A stretch of 47,485 bases of DNA from an uncultured Eubacteriales bacterium (GCA_949292775.1 CASFBL010000019.1:1-47485), one strand, 5' to 3'. Shown: positions 14,327 to 23,652, numbered from the stretch's first letter. Notes: generated by a model not told the origin, from the letters alone. Program-made: numbers and translations.

Positions 14327-16945
14327 ATGACCACAACATCCAATTTGCGTGAGATTGTCCAACAGCAAAAGACCATTTTAGCAGACTTGGAAACCGAGGT
14401 TTCCGCACTTGAGTCTGCGGATATTGCGGCGGAAAACAAGCGCCTGCAATCTTTGCTTGCAAAGGAAAAATCCAATGCCGAAGCGACCAGCGCCGCGCTT
14501 GCGGAAACACAAAAGCGTTTACAAAACACCCAAAACGCCCTTACGGCGCAAATGCTCCGGGAAAAGCTTTCGGTGCTCGAAAGCGTGAACCGGCGGGTTG
14601 ACCTTTACTACCTCGAACGCGAGGCGGGCGAGGGCAACCGGCTTTTAAAACTTGAAAAAGATTGCCGCAAACGCATTGACGAGCTGTTTTTAAAAGTACA
14701 GCAGTCCGAAAGCGAACAGGCCGAGGTGCTAAATCAGCAAATTGAAGCGCTCGCAAAGTCTTTGGATGAAAAGATTGCGGCGATGCGCGCTTTGGAAGCG
14801 CAGGTAAAGAAAGCGTATACAGACGAGAAAAACGAAAAATTCCAAGCTCTCCGGCAAGAGGGCGTGACTTCGGAAGAACTCGAAAAAAGCCTCGGGCGCA
14901 AAAGCTGGGAAACCTTTGTCGGCTTGAATGTGTTTAATAAAATCGGTATTTTTCTTCTTATTATCGGCGCGATTGCGGCAGGGCAATATACCTTTACGAA
15001 AATCGGGGATGTATTCAAAAGTGTGCTTTTGTATTTGCTCGGCATTGCGCTCATCGCCGGCGGCGAAGTGATTACCCGCAAGCGCCGCGCCAATATCTTT
15101 GCGCAGGGGTTAGTAAGCGGCGGCGTCGCCGTTTTGTATGTGGCAACGGCCGTAACCTATTTCGTGTTAAAGCTGATTTCTCCGCAGACGGCGTTTTTGC
15201 TGTGCGTTTTGGTCGCTGCCGGAGCGTTTGCGCTCTCCATGCTCCATCGGTCACAGACCGTTTCCGCTTTTGCAGTGATTGGCGGTTATCTGCCGCTTTG
15301 GATGCTGTATCTCAACCGCATGCCCGAACTTTTAGCGGGCGGCTATGAATACCCGGTTTTGGCAGTGTATCTGACGGTGCTCAGCGCGTTCGTCTTTGTC
15401 GTCTCTTTGCGTAACCGCTGGCAAGTCACGCTGTTTTTGGGCTACGCTTTACAGCTTCCGGCAACCTGCGGCCTTGCCTATGTGAGCGCGTCGCTTTCCT
15501 CGCTTACCGGAAAGCAAAGCTATGAAGCCGTGGCGATTGCCGTGGCGGCGCTTACCGTGCTCGTTTATCTCGGCAGTGTCTTTTTCGGCGCGGGCAAAGA
15601 AAAGAAACTTTCCACCGCGCAGTTTGTGCTGACCTGCATCAATATCGGTGTCGGCACGGTGCTGTTGTTTACGCTTACCGGCGTATTTTTTACAGATTTC
15701 CTGTATGTTCCCGCTTTGGCACTGACGCTTATTTATGCTGCGGCGGCATGGTACAGTGCAGCAAGGCTGCAAGAAGAAACGCGCACAACGCTTTTGTTCT
15801 TTATTTCCGCGGTCGTCATGAGCTTCTGCGTTGTACCGCTTAAGTTCGGCTTTGAATACGCGTCGCTTGCGTGGCTGTTGGAATCTGCGGTGCTGTTAAG
15901 CGTCGGTACCTTTAAAAAAGGCAAAGCGCTTCGCGCAACCGGATTTGTCTGCTTTGCACTTTCGGCGTTGGTCGTGTTTGTGCAGGATTTGCTTTTCAGC
16001 ATGCAATATACTGCAAAAAGCGGCGACTTTGCACTCGATGCGGCGTGGGTCACTTTCCCGCTGTTGGTCGTCAGCGCCGCGCTGATTTTGCTTTTCAGTG
16101 TTCTCGCAAAAAGAAACGAGGACGCGCCTTACCGGGTGTTTGCATGTGCATTTTTACCGGTAACGGTAGGCTTTATTGCTTTTTTGACCGAGCGTATTGT
16201 GTATCTGGCGAAAGGCGCGCCGGTGCAGCTTATTTACGGCGATATGCCGACAGATGTATCCCCTTTGCCGGATGAATTTTCCGGGTGGATGGGCTTCTTC
16301 CTTTGTTCGCTTGTGTTCTTGATTGGTTTTTCGTTCCTGCGCACTTTCCGAAGCGGCAGCATCACCACCGTGAGCGCGCTGCTTTCCGGCGGGCTGTTTT
16401 TAGGCCTTTGCGCGGTGCTGTTCATGGAACCGTACGGATTTTCCTCGTCGTGGAGACAGGCGATTGTTCCTACCGGTGCGCTCGTCCGGCAAATTGCCTT
16501 TATGGTGCTTGCCTGTCTTGCCGGTGTGGCGGCGGTTTTGCGGATGTGCAAGCTGCTGCAGCGCGATTTCGACTGGTCCGCGCAGGTTTTGCCGGTGTTC
16601 GGCACGGTGAGCTTCGTGCTCCTTTTAACGCTTGTTTTGACAAGACAATTTGGGCTTCGCTTTACGAACCCGGTAATCAGCATTCTCTATGTGCTCGCGG
16701 CACTTTTGTGGATAATTTGGGGATTTTTGCGGCGCTACACAAATCTTCGAAAAAGCGGGCTTGTGCTCTCGTTCGTGGCGCTTGCAAAGCTGTTTATTGT
16801 TGACCTTTACGGGCTTGCGCTTCTTTGGCGAATCATCTCTTTCTTTGTGTTCGGCGGCATTTTGATTGCGGTTTCCTTCATTTATCAGTATTACAGCAAA
16901 CGCATTGAAGCGAAAGCTGAAAACGGGGAGCTTTCCCTAAAATAA
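14327..16945 (+). CDS. DUF2339 family large membrane protein
   Basis: An 872-residue membrane protein of the DUF2339 family, of unknown function. Residues 1-185 are soluble and mostly coiled coil, rich in Glu, Lys, Gln and Ala (with a Q-Q-Q-K start). The remainder holds more than 20 hydrophobic segments in an almost unbroken series, beginning with the motif FVGLNVFNKIGIFLLIIGAI that is typical of this family. The C-terminus is short and charged. The ATG at 14327 is preferred to a TTG 45 bases upstream because GGGGAGGTG lies before it. The gene stands between two terminators, so it is monocistronic. No promoter with two good hexamers was identified, although the preceding terminator region is close. 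Family placement rests on length, coiled-coil start and segment layout. Confidence 0.82.
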   Translation: MTTTSNLREIVQQQKTILADLETEVSALESADIAAENKRLQSLLAKEKSNAEATSAALAETQKRLQNTQNALTAQMLREKLSVLESVNRRVDLYYLEREAGEGNRLLKLEKDCRKRIDELFLKVQQSESEQAEVLNQQIEALAKSLDEKIAAMRALEAQVKKAYTDEKNEKFQALRQEGVTSEELEKSLGRKSWETFVGLNVFNKIGIFLLIIGAIAAGQYTFTKIGDVFKSVLLYLLGIALIAGGEVITRKRRANIFAQGLVSGGVAVLYVATAVTYFVLKLISPQTAFLLCVLVAAGAFALSMLHRSQTVSAFAVIGGYLPLWMLYLNRMPELLAGGYEYPVLAVYLTVLSAFVFVVSLRNRWQVTLFLGYALQLPATCGLAYVSASLSSLTGKQSYEAVAIAVAALTVLVYLGSVFFGAGKEKKLSTAQFVLTCINIGVGTVLLFTLTGVFFTDFLYVPALALTLIYAAAAWYSAARLQEETRTTLLFFISAVVMSFCVVPLKFGFEYASLAWLLESAVLLSVGTFKKGKALRATGFVCFALSALVVFVQDLLFSMQYTAKSGDFALDAAWVTFPLLVVSAALILLFSVLAKRNEDAPYRVFACAFLPVTVGFIAFLTERIVYLAKGAPVQLIYGDMPTDVSPLPDEFSGWMGFFLCSLVFLIGFSFLRTFRSGSITTVSALLSGGLFLGLCAVLFMEPYGFSSSWRQAIVPTGALVRQIAFMVLACLAGVAAVLRMCKLLQRDFDWSAQVLPVFGTVSFVLLLTLVLTRQFGLRFTNPVISILYVLAALLWIIWGFLRRYTNLRKSGLVLSFVALAKLFIVDLYGLALLWRIISFFVFGGILIAVSFIYQYYSKRIEAKAENGELSLK

Positions 16946-16960
16946 CGCCCCTTTCCTTTG

Positions 16961-16997
16961 GCGTCCGGTTTCGGATTTTCCGTGCCGGGCGCTTTTT
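16961..16997. terminator. Terminator between convergent genes
   Basis: Stem GCGTCCGG / CCGGGCGC (16961-16968 and 16984-16991, one G-T pair) with a T-run reaching the stop codon of the leftward spoIID-like gene. Confidence 0.75.
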
Positions 16998-17991
16998 ATG
17001 TAAGCGTGGTGCCGGGGTAATAGTGCGCCAAAATTTCTTGGTAGTCAGCCCCCTGCCGCGCCATATAATCTGCGCCGTATTGGCTCATGCCCACAAAATG
17101 CCCGCTGCCGGTAACCGTAAATGTAAAATTACCGCCCGAATATTTTACGGTAAATGCCGGGCTTTTCAGCGAGAGCATCGTGCGAAAATCCTGCCCGGTC
17201 ATGGCTTTGCCGCCGAAGGTGATTTGCGTAACAACGCCGGTTCTGTTTTCGGAAAAAGTAAGTCCGCCAATCCAGTTCGCCGCGTCACCTGAAAGCGTGA
17301 TGCCCTGTGCTTGTGCCGCTGTTTTCACTTCTTCTGCGGAAAGCGTGACGGTTTCGCTGTAATTCGGTGAAAGCTTGTCGCCGGGGCTTGTCACGGACAC
17401 AAGATAGGGGATGTCGCCGCCCCAAATATTTTTTGCGCTTTCTGTGTGACCTGGGCAAAGGGCAAAATAGGCGGCGGTGATATACGCCCCCTCATAGGTC
17501 AAGGTTTGTCCGAACACGGCTTTTACCGCATTTGTGATTTTTTCGTTATACACTTCATATTTCTCGCCCCATTTTTCTTTCCGGGTCGCTTCGTCATAAT
17601 ATCCCTGATGCTTGCCGGTGTCGTCGGTGATGTCCGCGTCGCCCGCCTTGCCGTCAGGGTTTGTTTTTAAGCGCATCAAATTGGTGTAGGCGGCGACAGT
17701 CTGTGCCTTTAATGCTTCCTCGCTGTAATCCGGCGGCATTTCACAGGCGACACAGCCAACAAGGTATTCGAGAGTCTCCATTTCGACGACCTTGCCGGAC
17801 GCTGCCTGTAAAACGGCGACAGTATCCGTTTCTGTGTCTTCCCTGGTTTCTTCCGTTTCATTTTCCGCGGAGTCTGCGAACAAAGCGGCGCGTACATTCT
17901 CGGCGGAAAACTCCGAAAAATTCAAAACAGCTACGGGAGAGACAAACATTGCAAGTGCAAGAACCAAGCATAAAATGGCATAAGTTTTCAT
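16996..17991 (-). CDS. spoIID: SpoIID/LytB domain protein (sporulation lytic transglycosylase)
   Basis: A 331-residue exported protein related to SpoIID, the lytic transglycosylase that works with SpoIIP and SpoIIM to thin septal peptidoglycan during engulfment of the forespore. It begins with one membrane anchor/signal segment (residues 5-23). The SpoIID domain starts at about residue 70: LEYLVGCVACEMP has the family's catalytic glutamate (E84 here), followed by EALKAQTVAAYT. Later motifs include AAYFALCPGHTESAKNIWGGDIPYL and the closing GHFVGMSQYGADYMARQGADYQEILAHYYPG. A GAGGAAAG site supports the start. An acidic Glu/Thr linker (residues 42-57) follows the anchor. Presence of this gene supports an endospore former. 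No clear sigma-E promoter could be defined. Confidence 0.92.
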   Translation of the reverse strand: MKTYAILCLVLALAMFVSPVAVLNFSEFSAENVRAALFADSAENETEETREDTETDTVAVLQAASGKVVEMETLEYLVGCVACEMPPDYSEEALKAQTVAAYTNLMRLKTNPDGKAGDADITDDTGKHQGYYDEATRKEKWGEKYEVYNEKITNAVKAVFGQTLTYEGAYITAAYFALCPGHTESAKNIWGGDIPYLVSVTSPGDKLSPNYSETVTLSAEEVKTAAQAQGITLSGDAANWIGGLTFSENRTGVVTQITFGGKAMTGQDFRTMLSLKSPAFTVKYSGGNFTFTVTGSGHFVGMSQYGADYMARQGADYQEILAHYYPGTTLT

Positions 17992-18032
17992 AATTCTTTC
18001 CTCACGCTTCCTGTATTTTGGTGGATAGTCGG

Positions 18033-18061
18033 TTGACTTTGTTTAGAAATTGATATACAAT
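18033..18061 (+). promoter_or_regulatory. Promoter of citrate synthase
   Basis: TTGACT at 18033-18038, 17 bases, TACAAT at 18056-18061. The start codon lies 80 bases downstream. Confidence 0.85.
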
Positions 18062-18141
18062 AAAATATCTATAAAACGATAATGCGGCAGTGTGCCGTTT
18101 TCGATATTTCGGTTTATTTTAAGGGAGGCTGTTTTGTAAAG

Positions 18142-19557
18142 ATGGCAAATTATATTTCTCCGATTGCCAACGATGCTCTTTCTAATTTATGCGAAGAGCT
18201 TTTGAAAAATAACCGTATTTCTCCCGAAGCCTATGCCCGCTTCGATGTCAAGCGGGGGCTTCGCAATGCGGACGGTACCGGCGTTATGGCGGGGCTTACG
18301 CGGATTTGCTCGGTAGAAGGTTACTACATTGACGACGGCGAGCGCGTTCCGAAGGAAGGCCGGCTTATTTACCGCGGCATCGACATGAACGAAATCGTGG
18401 ACAACTGCATAGCGGAAAACCGCTTCGGCTTTGAAGAAGTCGCGTGGCTTTTGCTGTTCGGCGACCTGCCTACGCAAAAGCAGTTAGACCGTTTTTGCGA
18501 GCTGCTTGCAGAATGCCGGGAACTGCCGGATGAATTCATTGAAGACATGATTATGAAAGCGCCCTCGCCTGACATTATGAATAAGGTCGCGCGTTCGGTT
18601 TTGGCGCTGTATTCTTTTGACCAAAATCCGGATGATACCTCTGTGGAAAATGTGCTGCGCCAGTCCATTCAGCTCATCGCGCAGATTCCGAGCATTATGG
18701 CATATGCCTATCAGGTCAAACGCCGTGTGTATGACCACAAGAGCATGTATATTCACCAGAATAAAAAATCGTTAAAAACCGCCGAGTCGATTCTCCATTC
18801 CATTCGTGCCGACCGCAAATTTACCGATGAGGAAGCAAAGCTTCTCGACCTTTGCATGATCATCCATGCAGAGCACGGCGGCGGTAACAACTCCACTTTC
18901 GCTACGCGCTGTATCACTTCTTCAGGCACGGACACCTATTCCGCGATTGCGGCGGGTATCGGTTCTCTGAAAGGGCCAAAGCACGGCGGCGCGAACATCA
19001 AAGTACATAAAATGGTCGAGGATATGAAAGCGCATGTTTCCGACCCTACTGACGAGGGGCAGGTGGCCGATTACCTTGCCAAAGTGATTCAGAAAAAAGC
19101 CGGTGACGGTTCGGGGCTCATTTACGGCATGGGGCATGCAGTCTATACGCTGTCTGACCCGCGCGCAGTCATTTTAAAACGCAGCGCGCGCGAATATGCC
19201 CAAAAATGCGGCTATGAAGCGGACTTCCGCACGCTGGAACTGATTGAGACGCTCACACCCGAGCTGTTTGCGAAATACAAGGGTGAAAAGAAAAAAATCT
19301 GCGCCAATGTGGATTTGTATTCCGGCCTTATCTACGATATGCTGAAAATTCCGCAGGAATTGTTTACCCCGCTATTTATGTCCTCCCGCATTGCCGGCTG
19401 GTCGGCGCACCGTATTGAGGAGCTGACCGGTGGCGGCGGGCGCATCATGCGGCCCGCTTATAAGAGCGTGTCGCTGCCGCGTCGTTTTGTGCCGATGTCG
19501 GAACGCATCGACAACCACATCGTGCAAACGGAGTATATTCCCACAGAGGAACGATAA
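18142..19557 (+). CDS. Citrate synthase
   Basis: A 471-residue citrate synthase of the (Si) type, joining acetyl-CoA and oxaloacetate; in anaerobes of this group it feeds glutamate synthesis. Catalytic residues are visible: the histidine in GPKHGGAN, the histidine in GMGHAVYTLSDPRA, and the aspartate in NVDLYSG. HAEHGGGNNSTFATR and RIAGWSAHRIEE are family signatures. It is longer than E. coli GltA because of an N-terminal helical extension (about 40 residues), usual in Clostridia. The start at 18142 follows AAGGGAGG with a wide 13-base gap; no nearer in-frame start exists. It is followed after 45 bases by a membrane protein gene. It complements the glutamate synthase in the same window. A 2-methylcitrate activity cannot be excluded. 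Confidence 0.93.
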   Translation: MANYISPIANDALSNLCEELLKNNRISPEAYARFDVKRGLRNADGTGVMAGLTRICSVEGYYIDDGERVPKEGRLIYRGIDMNEIVDNCIAENRFGFEEVAWLLLFGDLPTQKQLDRFCELLAECRELPDEFIEDMIMKAPSPDIMNKVARSVLALYSFDQNPDDTSVENVLRQSIQLIAQIPSIMAYAYQVKRRVYDHKSMYIHQNKKSLKTAESILHSIRADRKFTDEEAKLLDLCMIIHAEHGGGNNSTFATRCITSSGTDTYSAIAAGIGSLKGPKHGGANIKVHKMVEDMKAHVSDPTDEGQVADYLAKVIQKKAGDGSGLIYGMGHAVYTLSDPRAVILKRSAREYAQKCGYEADFRTLELIETLTPELFAKYKGEKKKICANVDLYSGLIYDMLKIPQELFTPLFMSSRIAGWSAHRIEELTGGGGRIMRPAYKSVSLPRRFVPMSERIDNHIVQTEYIPTEER

Positions 19558-19602
19558 ACTATATTGTACCGAGTTTCGGGCAGGGAAGAGGAAGAAAGCT
19601 TT

Positions 19603-20571
19603 ATGCAGAAGTTGTTTTCGAAAATTAAAACGGGAACGGTCGATACAAAAACGCTTGGATTGTTGCTTTTGGCGGGGCTTGTGGTTTGCATCCCGTTTCG
19701 GCTTGTTCAGTTGTTTGTAAATATTGAGTCCAACACCGGCTTCTTTAAGCAAACGGATTGGACGGTATATTGCTTTTATATTGTTGTCGCCTTGTTTGTC
19801 ATTGCGCTTGCCGTCACAGCAGGTGTTTTTGGAAAGGTTCCGGCTTCCAGGCCGGTGCTTCGCCGTGACAAAACGCTGGCAATTTGCAGCTTTTTGTTTG
19901 CTGTCGGCATTGCCTATGATGTGATTTTTGCGCTTGCCAAGGTGATGCGTGCTTTCACAGACGGCAGCCTTTCTTCCGGCTTTTTTACCGTGATGTTTAC
20001 CGACGGCATGTTTGCCCAGCTTTTGCAGGCAATCTGCGGCATGGCGGCATGCATTTATATGGTTTTGGTGGCGCTTTCCTACACCGGTGAAAAAGCAACC
20101 TATTGCGATTACCGATTCCTTGCAATTATGCCGCTGTTTTGGGCGCTGTTCCGCATGGTTTCGCGTTTTATGACCAAAATCAGCTTCACGATGGTTTCCG
20201 AACTGCTTTTGGAGCTGCTGATGCTTGCGTTTATGCTCCTTTTCTTAATGTCCTTTGCCCGCGTGAGCGCGCAGGTCAATCAAAAAGGCGAAATGAAAAA
20301 AATCGTGCGCTATGGCATGCCCGCTGCGTTTCTTTCCCTGCTGATTGGTGTTACGCGCCTGGTGTGCACCGTCGGCGGTCGTGCCGACCTTTTGGCGGAC
20401 GGCTTCCAGTTCTCACTTGCCGACATCGGGTTTGGCGCCTTTGCAGTTGCTTACATTTTCACTCATATGCGTTATGGCAGACCTGCTTCGGAAGATGACC
20501 TTTTGCCGGATGCGGATGCCGCCGAAGCAAAAGCCGAGATGGCGGAAACAGGAGAAAAAGAAGAAGCGTAA
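19603..20571 (+). CDS. Polytopic membrane protein of unknown function
   Basis: Not recognised. The 322-residue protein has about seven or eight hydrophobic segments between residues 18 and 285 and a cytosolic acidic tail rich in Ala, Glu and Asp (about 30 residues). Charged motifs between segments include RRDKT and KKIVRYGMP. No cofactor or catalytic motif is visible. The ATG at 19603 follows a GAGGAAGAAAG purine stretch; a TTG 39 bases upstream is less likely. It lies 45 bases after citrate synthase with no terminator between and 18 bases before the AEC carrier, so the three may share a transcript. Confidence 0.7.
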   Translation: MQKLFSKIKTGTVDTKTLGLLLLAGLVVCIPFRLVQLFVNIESNTGFFKQTDWTVYCFYIVVALFVIALAVTAGVFGKVPASRPVLRRDKTLAICSFLFAVGIAYDVIFALAKVMRAFTDGSLSSGFFTVMFTDGMFAQLLQAICGMAACIYMVLVALSYTGEKATYCDYRFLAIMPLFWALFRMVSRFMTKISFTMVSELLLELLMLAFMLLFLMSFARVSAQVNQKGEMKKIVRYGMPAAFLSLLIGVTRLVCTVGGRADLLADGFQFSLADIGFGAFAVAYIFTHMRYGRPASEDDLLPDADAAEAKAEMAETGEKEEA

Positions 20572-20589
20572 CGCGGGAAAGAGGCAGGC

Positions 20590-21525
20590 ATGTTTTTACA
20601 AAATGTAGAAACGGCGGCTATGCAGGTTGCCATTCTCTATGTGCTGGTCGCAGTCGGCTTTATCTGTGACAAAACCGGGCTATATACTGAAAAAGCAGCG
20701 CGTCTTACAAATGATTTGCTGTTTTATATCGTTACGCCTGCAATTATCATTCAGTCGTTTTCATCTATTACCTATACCCCTGAAACACTGAAAAGCCTGC
20801 TTTTGGCGTTTGCGGGCGGCGCGGTATTGCATGTTTTTGCAATTCTTTTGTCGCTGCCGTTTTTCAGAAAGGGCGAAAGGCGCACGACCCATGTTTATAA
20901 GTTTGCTTGTGTTTACGGCAATGTCGGCTATATGGCGCTGCCGCTTGCGCAGGCGGTTTTGGGGGAAGAGGGTGTTTTTTTCTGCTCCGGGGTGCTTATT
21001 CCGTTTAACATTTTTGCGTTCACCCACGGCATCCGGCTTATGTCCGGCGTGTCCTCCAAGCAGACCGGGTTTAAGCTGAAATGGCTGCTGTTTAATCCGG
21101 GTGTTATTTCGGTTTTGATTGGGCTTCCGATTTTCCTGTTGCGCCTTTCTCTGCCGCGCATTATTTTAGAACCGGCCGAGCTTATCGCCAGCTTGAATAC
21201 ACCGCTCGCGATGCTGATGTTCGGCACCTATCTTGCAAAGACCGATTTAAAAAAGATGTTTTTTCGCAAACAGACCTATCTTGTGGCGCTTTTAAAATTG
21301 CTGGTGCTGCCGGCGGTCATGTTAGGCGCTATGAAGCTCGCCGGGATTTCCGGCACCCTTTGCACGGCGCTTACCATTTCCGCATCTGCCCCCACCGCCA
21401 ACAACACGGTGATGTTTGCCGCAAAATACAACTGTGATACCGAAGCGGCTTCTCAGACCATTGCGGTCGTCAGCTTCCTTTCAGTGCTGACCATGCCGCT
21501 GTTTATTGCAGCTTCCCAGGCTTAA
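20590..21525 (+). CDS. AEC family transporter
   Basis: A 311-residue carrier of the auxin-efflux/malate permease (AEC) family. There are ten hydrophobic segments in two groups of five, separated by a central hydrophilic loop (SGVSSKQTGFK). Typical family features are the TPAIIIQSF segment with the first-half proline, the NVGYMALPLAQA segment in the middle of the first half, and SASAPTANNTVMFA in the second half. Members of the family move malate, other organic acids or similar anions. Its place behind citrate synthase could mean organic-acid transport, but the substrate cannot be read from sequence. The start codon follows a GGGAAAGAGG site. Confidence 0.88.
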   Translation: MFLQNVETAAMQVAILYVLVAVGFICDKTGLYTEKAARLTNDLLFYIVTPAIIIQSFSSITYTPETLKSLLLAFAGGAVLHVFAILLSLPFFRKGERRTTHVYKFACVYGNVGYMALPLAQAVLGEEGVFFCSGVLIPFNIFAFTHGIRLMSGVSSKQTGFKLKWLLFNPGVISVLIGLPIFLLRLSLPRIILEPAELIASLNTPLAMLMFGTYLAKTDLKKMFFRKQTYLVALLKLLVLPAVMLGAMKLAGISGTLCTALTISASAPTANNTVMFAAKYNCDTEAASQTIAVVSFLSVLTMPLFIAASQA

Positions 21526-21554
21526 TTTACAAAATCCCGCATTATGCGGAAAAT

Positions 21555-21571
21555 ATATACCGGAGGTATAT
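21555..21571 (+). promoter_or_regulatory. Ribosome-binding site inside a small hairpin (darA)
   Basis: ATATACC-GGA-GGTATAT is a perfect 7-bp inverted repeat with a three-base loop, and it contains the GGAGG ribosome-binding site of the next gene. A further palindrome, CCGCAT-T-ATGCGG, lies at 21537-21549. Confidence 0.5.
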
Positions 21572-21573
21572 TT

Positions 21574-21897
21574 ATGAAACTGATTATTGCCATTGTCAAC
21601 AGTGAAGATGCTTCTGCTGTTTTGTCCGAACTTACCGGGCAGGGCTTCAGCGTGACCAAGCTCGCCACCTCCGGCGGCTTCCTGCGTGCCGGAAATGTTA
21701 CGATGATGATCGGTGTGGAGGAAGAGCAGGTGCAGCAGGCGCTGTCGGTGATTGAAGAATTTTCAAGCCAGCGCAAGCAGCAGGTGCCGGTGAATTCCAC
21801 TTACATAGGGGATTCTCTGATTTCCGTTCCCGTGGAAGTAACCGTAGGCGGCGCAACCGTGTTCGTGTTGGATGTGGAGCAGTTCTATAAATTATGA
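21574..21897 (+). CDS. darA: Cyclic-di-AMP receptor, PII-like (DarA/PstA)
   Basis: A 107-residue protein of the DUF970 family, PII-like trimers that bind cyclic di-AMP (DarA/PstA, B. subtilis YaaQ). The start MKLIIAIVNSEDA, the GFSVTKLATSGGFLRAGNVT stretch and the IGVEEEQV segment are diagnostic; the T-loop-like region and the closing VTVGGATVFVLDVEQF complete the fold. Downstream order (holB, ricT, trmN6, rsmI) matches the yaaQ region of B. subtilis, which supports the call. The start follows GGAGG held in a small hairpin. The stop overlaps the holB start as ATGA, so translation is coupled. The partner protein of this receptor is not known. Confidence 0.95.
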   Translation: MKLIIAIVNSEDASAVLSELTGQGFSVTKLATSGGFLRAGNVTMMIGVEEEQVQQALSVIEEFSSQRKQQVPVNSTYIGDSLISVPVEVTVGGATVFVLDVEQFYKL

Positions 21898-22775
21898 GCT
21901 GGAGCGACTATTCGCTGACCGGCGGTGACCGGCAGTTTTTGGAAAGCCGCTTGCGGCGGGGAACCTTGCCGCAGACCTTGCTCTTGGAGGGCGGCAGTGA
22001 AGAAGAACGCCGTGCGCTTGCGAAAGAAATTGCAGCGGCGCTGGTGTGCGTTGGTGCAGGCGAACGCCCGTGCGGGGTGTGCCGCGCTTGTGTAAAAAGC
22101 CGCGCAAACAGCCACCCGGACATTAAGCTTTATGCGCCGGAAAAGAAAAACAGCATTTTCAAGGTGGAGACTTGCCGGGAAATTCGGCAGGATGCTTTTG
22201 TGTTGCCGAATGACGGGGAAAGCAAGGTCTATATTTTGGAAGACAGTCAAAATATGAATGACAGCAGCGAAAACGCGCTTCTGAAAATTTTGGAAGAACC
22301 GCCTGCGGGCGTCTATTTTGTGCTGACTTGTGACAGCCGGTTTTCGATGCTACCCACAGTGCTTTCCCGCGCGGTCGTGCTGTCGCTTGCGGGGGAAGCC
22401 TGCCCGTTCTCTGCAGAAACACTCGAAACTGCTTCCAACATTGCCGAAGCGGTCGTTTCGCCCAATGAACTTATGCTTTTGCGGCAGACCGCACCGCTTG
22501 AAAAAGACCGCGACGCCATTAAAACGGTGCTTTTGTGCCTTAGCGGTATTTTTGAAAACGCATTGAAACTGAAAAACGGCGGTGTGGCAGCAGAGCAGTT
22601 TGCCGAATCGGCAGCGCTTTTATGCGATAAATTAACCAACCGCAAACTATATGCGCTGTGGAACGCGGCAGAAGCGCTGCGCGCGGATGCCGAACGCAAC
22701 GCGAACACCAATCTGCTTGTAACGGGGCTTTGTTACCGATTGCGGCGCGCGGCAGAGAATAAAACGGAATTCTGA
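21894..22775 (+). CDS. holB: DNA polymerase III subunit delta'
   Basis: The delta' subunit is the stator of the clamp loader that opens the beta ring at replication forks. The 293-residue length is somewhat short for the family, mainly in the C-terminal collar. A zinc module is visible at C52, C60, C63 and C66 (CGVCRAC). The AAA+ core is degenerate at the Walker A site (LEGGSEEERR), as is normal for delta', which does not hydrolyse ATP. NDSSENALLKILEEPP is the strongest family signature. The usual SRC motif is SRA here, so the cysteine is missing. The start overlaps the end of darA by four bases; the ricT-like gene follows after 13 bases. The last third is variable. Confidence 0.9.
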   Translation: MSWSDYSLTGGDRQFLESRLRRGTLPQTLLLEGGSEEERRALAKEIAAALVCVGAGERPCGVCRACVKSRANSHPDIKLYAPEKKNSIFKVETCREIRQDAFVLPNDGESKVYILEDSQNMNDSSENALLKILEEPPAGVYFVLTCDSRFSMLPTVLSRAVVLSLAGEACPFSAETLETASNIAEAVVSPNELMLLRQTAPLEKDRDAIKTVLLCLSGIFENALKLKNGGVAAEQFAESAALLCDKLTNRKLYALWNAAEALRADAERNANTNLLVTGLCYRLRRAAENKTEF

Positions 22776-22788
22776 AAGGAAGAATAGA

Positions 22789-23652
22789 ATGGCAGAAGTT
22801 GTCGGAATCCGATTTAAAGAAGTCGGGAAAGTCTATTACTTTGACCCCGATTCCATGAAATTTAAAAAGGGCGATAAAGCGATTGTTGAAACGGCACGCG
22901 GTGTGGAATGCGGTGAAGTCGCCATGGAAAACCGCGATGTGCCCGAAGAGGAAATCGTCAAGCCCTTAAAGCGTATTATCCGTGCCGCGACAGAAGCGGA
23001 CTTGAAAATTGTAGAGGAAAACCGCGAAAAAGAGAAAAAAGCGTTTGATATCTGTGAACAGAAAATCCGTGCGCATAAACTGGAAATGAAGCTTGTCGAT
23101 GCGGAATATACCTTCGATTCCAGCAAGATATTATTTTATTTCACCGCTGACGGGCGCGTGGATTTCCGCGAGCTTGTCAAAGATTTGGCGGGCGTGTTCC
23201 GCACCCGCATTGAGCTTCGACAAATCGGCGTGCGCGACGAATCCAAAATGATTGGCGGCTTCGGCATTTGCGGCCGACCGTTCTGCTGCAGTTCATTTCT
23301 CGGCGATTTTCAGCCGGTTTCCATCAAAATGGCAAAGGAACAGGGGCTGTCGCTCAACCCCACCAAAATCAGCGGTACCTGCGGGCGGTTGATGTGCTGC
23401 CTGAAATATGAGCAGGAGGCTTATGAGCATCTTTTGCGCCATACGCCGAAAATCGGCGCTGTCGTAGAAACACGCGAGGGCAGGGGCACCGTGCTCGACA
23501 ACAATCTGCTTACAGGCATGCTTACCATTCGACTTGACCGCCGCCCCGACGCGGCGCCCGTGGTCATTGAACGCCATCAGGTCAAGCTGATTCGTGACGC
23601 ACAAATTAAGCTTGACAAAAAAGAGATTGAAGCGCTCAAAGGAATCGAATAA
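22789..23652 (+). CDS. ricT: RicT/YaaT PSP1-domain protein
   Basis: A 287-residue homologue of B. subtilis YaaT (RicT), which with RicA and RicF forms an Fe-S complex that promotes RNase Y maturation of mRNAs and helps competence, biofilm formation and sporulation. The PSP1 domain fills the middle. Conserved cysteine clusters CGRPFCC and CGRLMCC, with the SLNPTKISGTCG segment between them, are the family hallmark and would hold iron-sulfur clusters. The N-terminus VVGIRFKEVGKVYYFDP is typical. It is 13 bases after holB, with AAAGGAAGAA before the ATG. The same order is found in B. subtilis. It ends before the ferredoxin promoter. Confidence 0.94.
   Translation: MAEVVGIRFKEVGKVYYFDPDSMKFKKGDKAIVETARGVECGEVAMENRDVPEEEIVKPLKRIIRAATEADLKIVEENREKEKKAFDICEQKIRAHKLEMKLVDAEYTFDSSKILFYFTADGRVDFRELVKDLAGVFRTRIELRQIGVRDESKMIGGFGICGRPFCCSSFLGDFQPVSIKMAKEQGLSLNPTKISGTCGRLMCCLKYEQEAYEHLLRHTPKIGAVVETREGRGTVLDNNLLTGMLTIRLDRRPDAAPVVIERHQVKLIRDAQIKLDKKEIEALKGIE

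Noticed and set aside
17992-18141. A sigma-E promoter for the spoIID-like gene
   Set aside because: The region is A/T-rich and has partial matches only; no pair of boxes with the right spacing could be defended.
22318-22395. Defective DNA polymerase delta' because the SRC motif reads SRA and Walker A is degenerate
   Set aside because: Delta' does not need ATPase activity, and the NALLKILEEPP motif and zinc module are intact, so the gene is probably functional.
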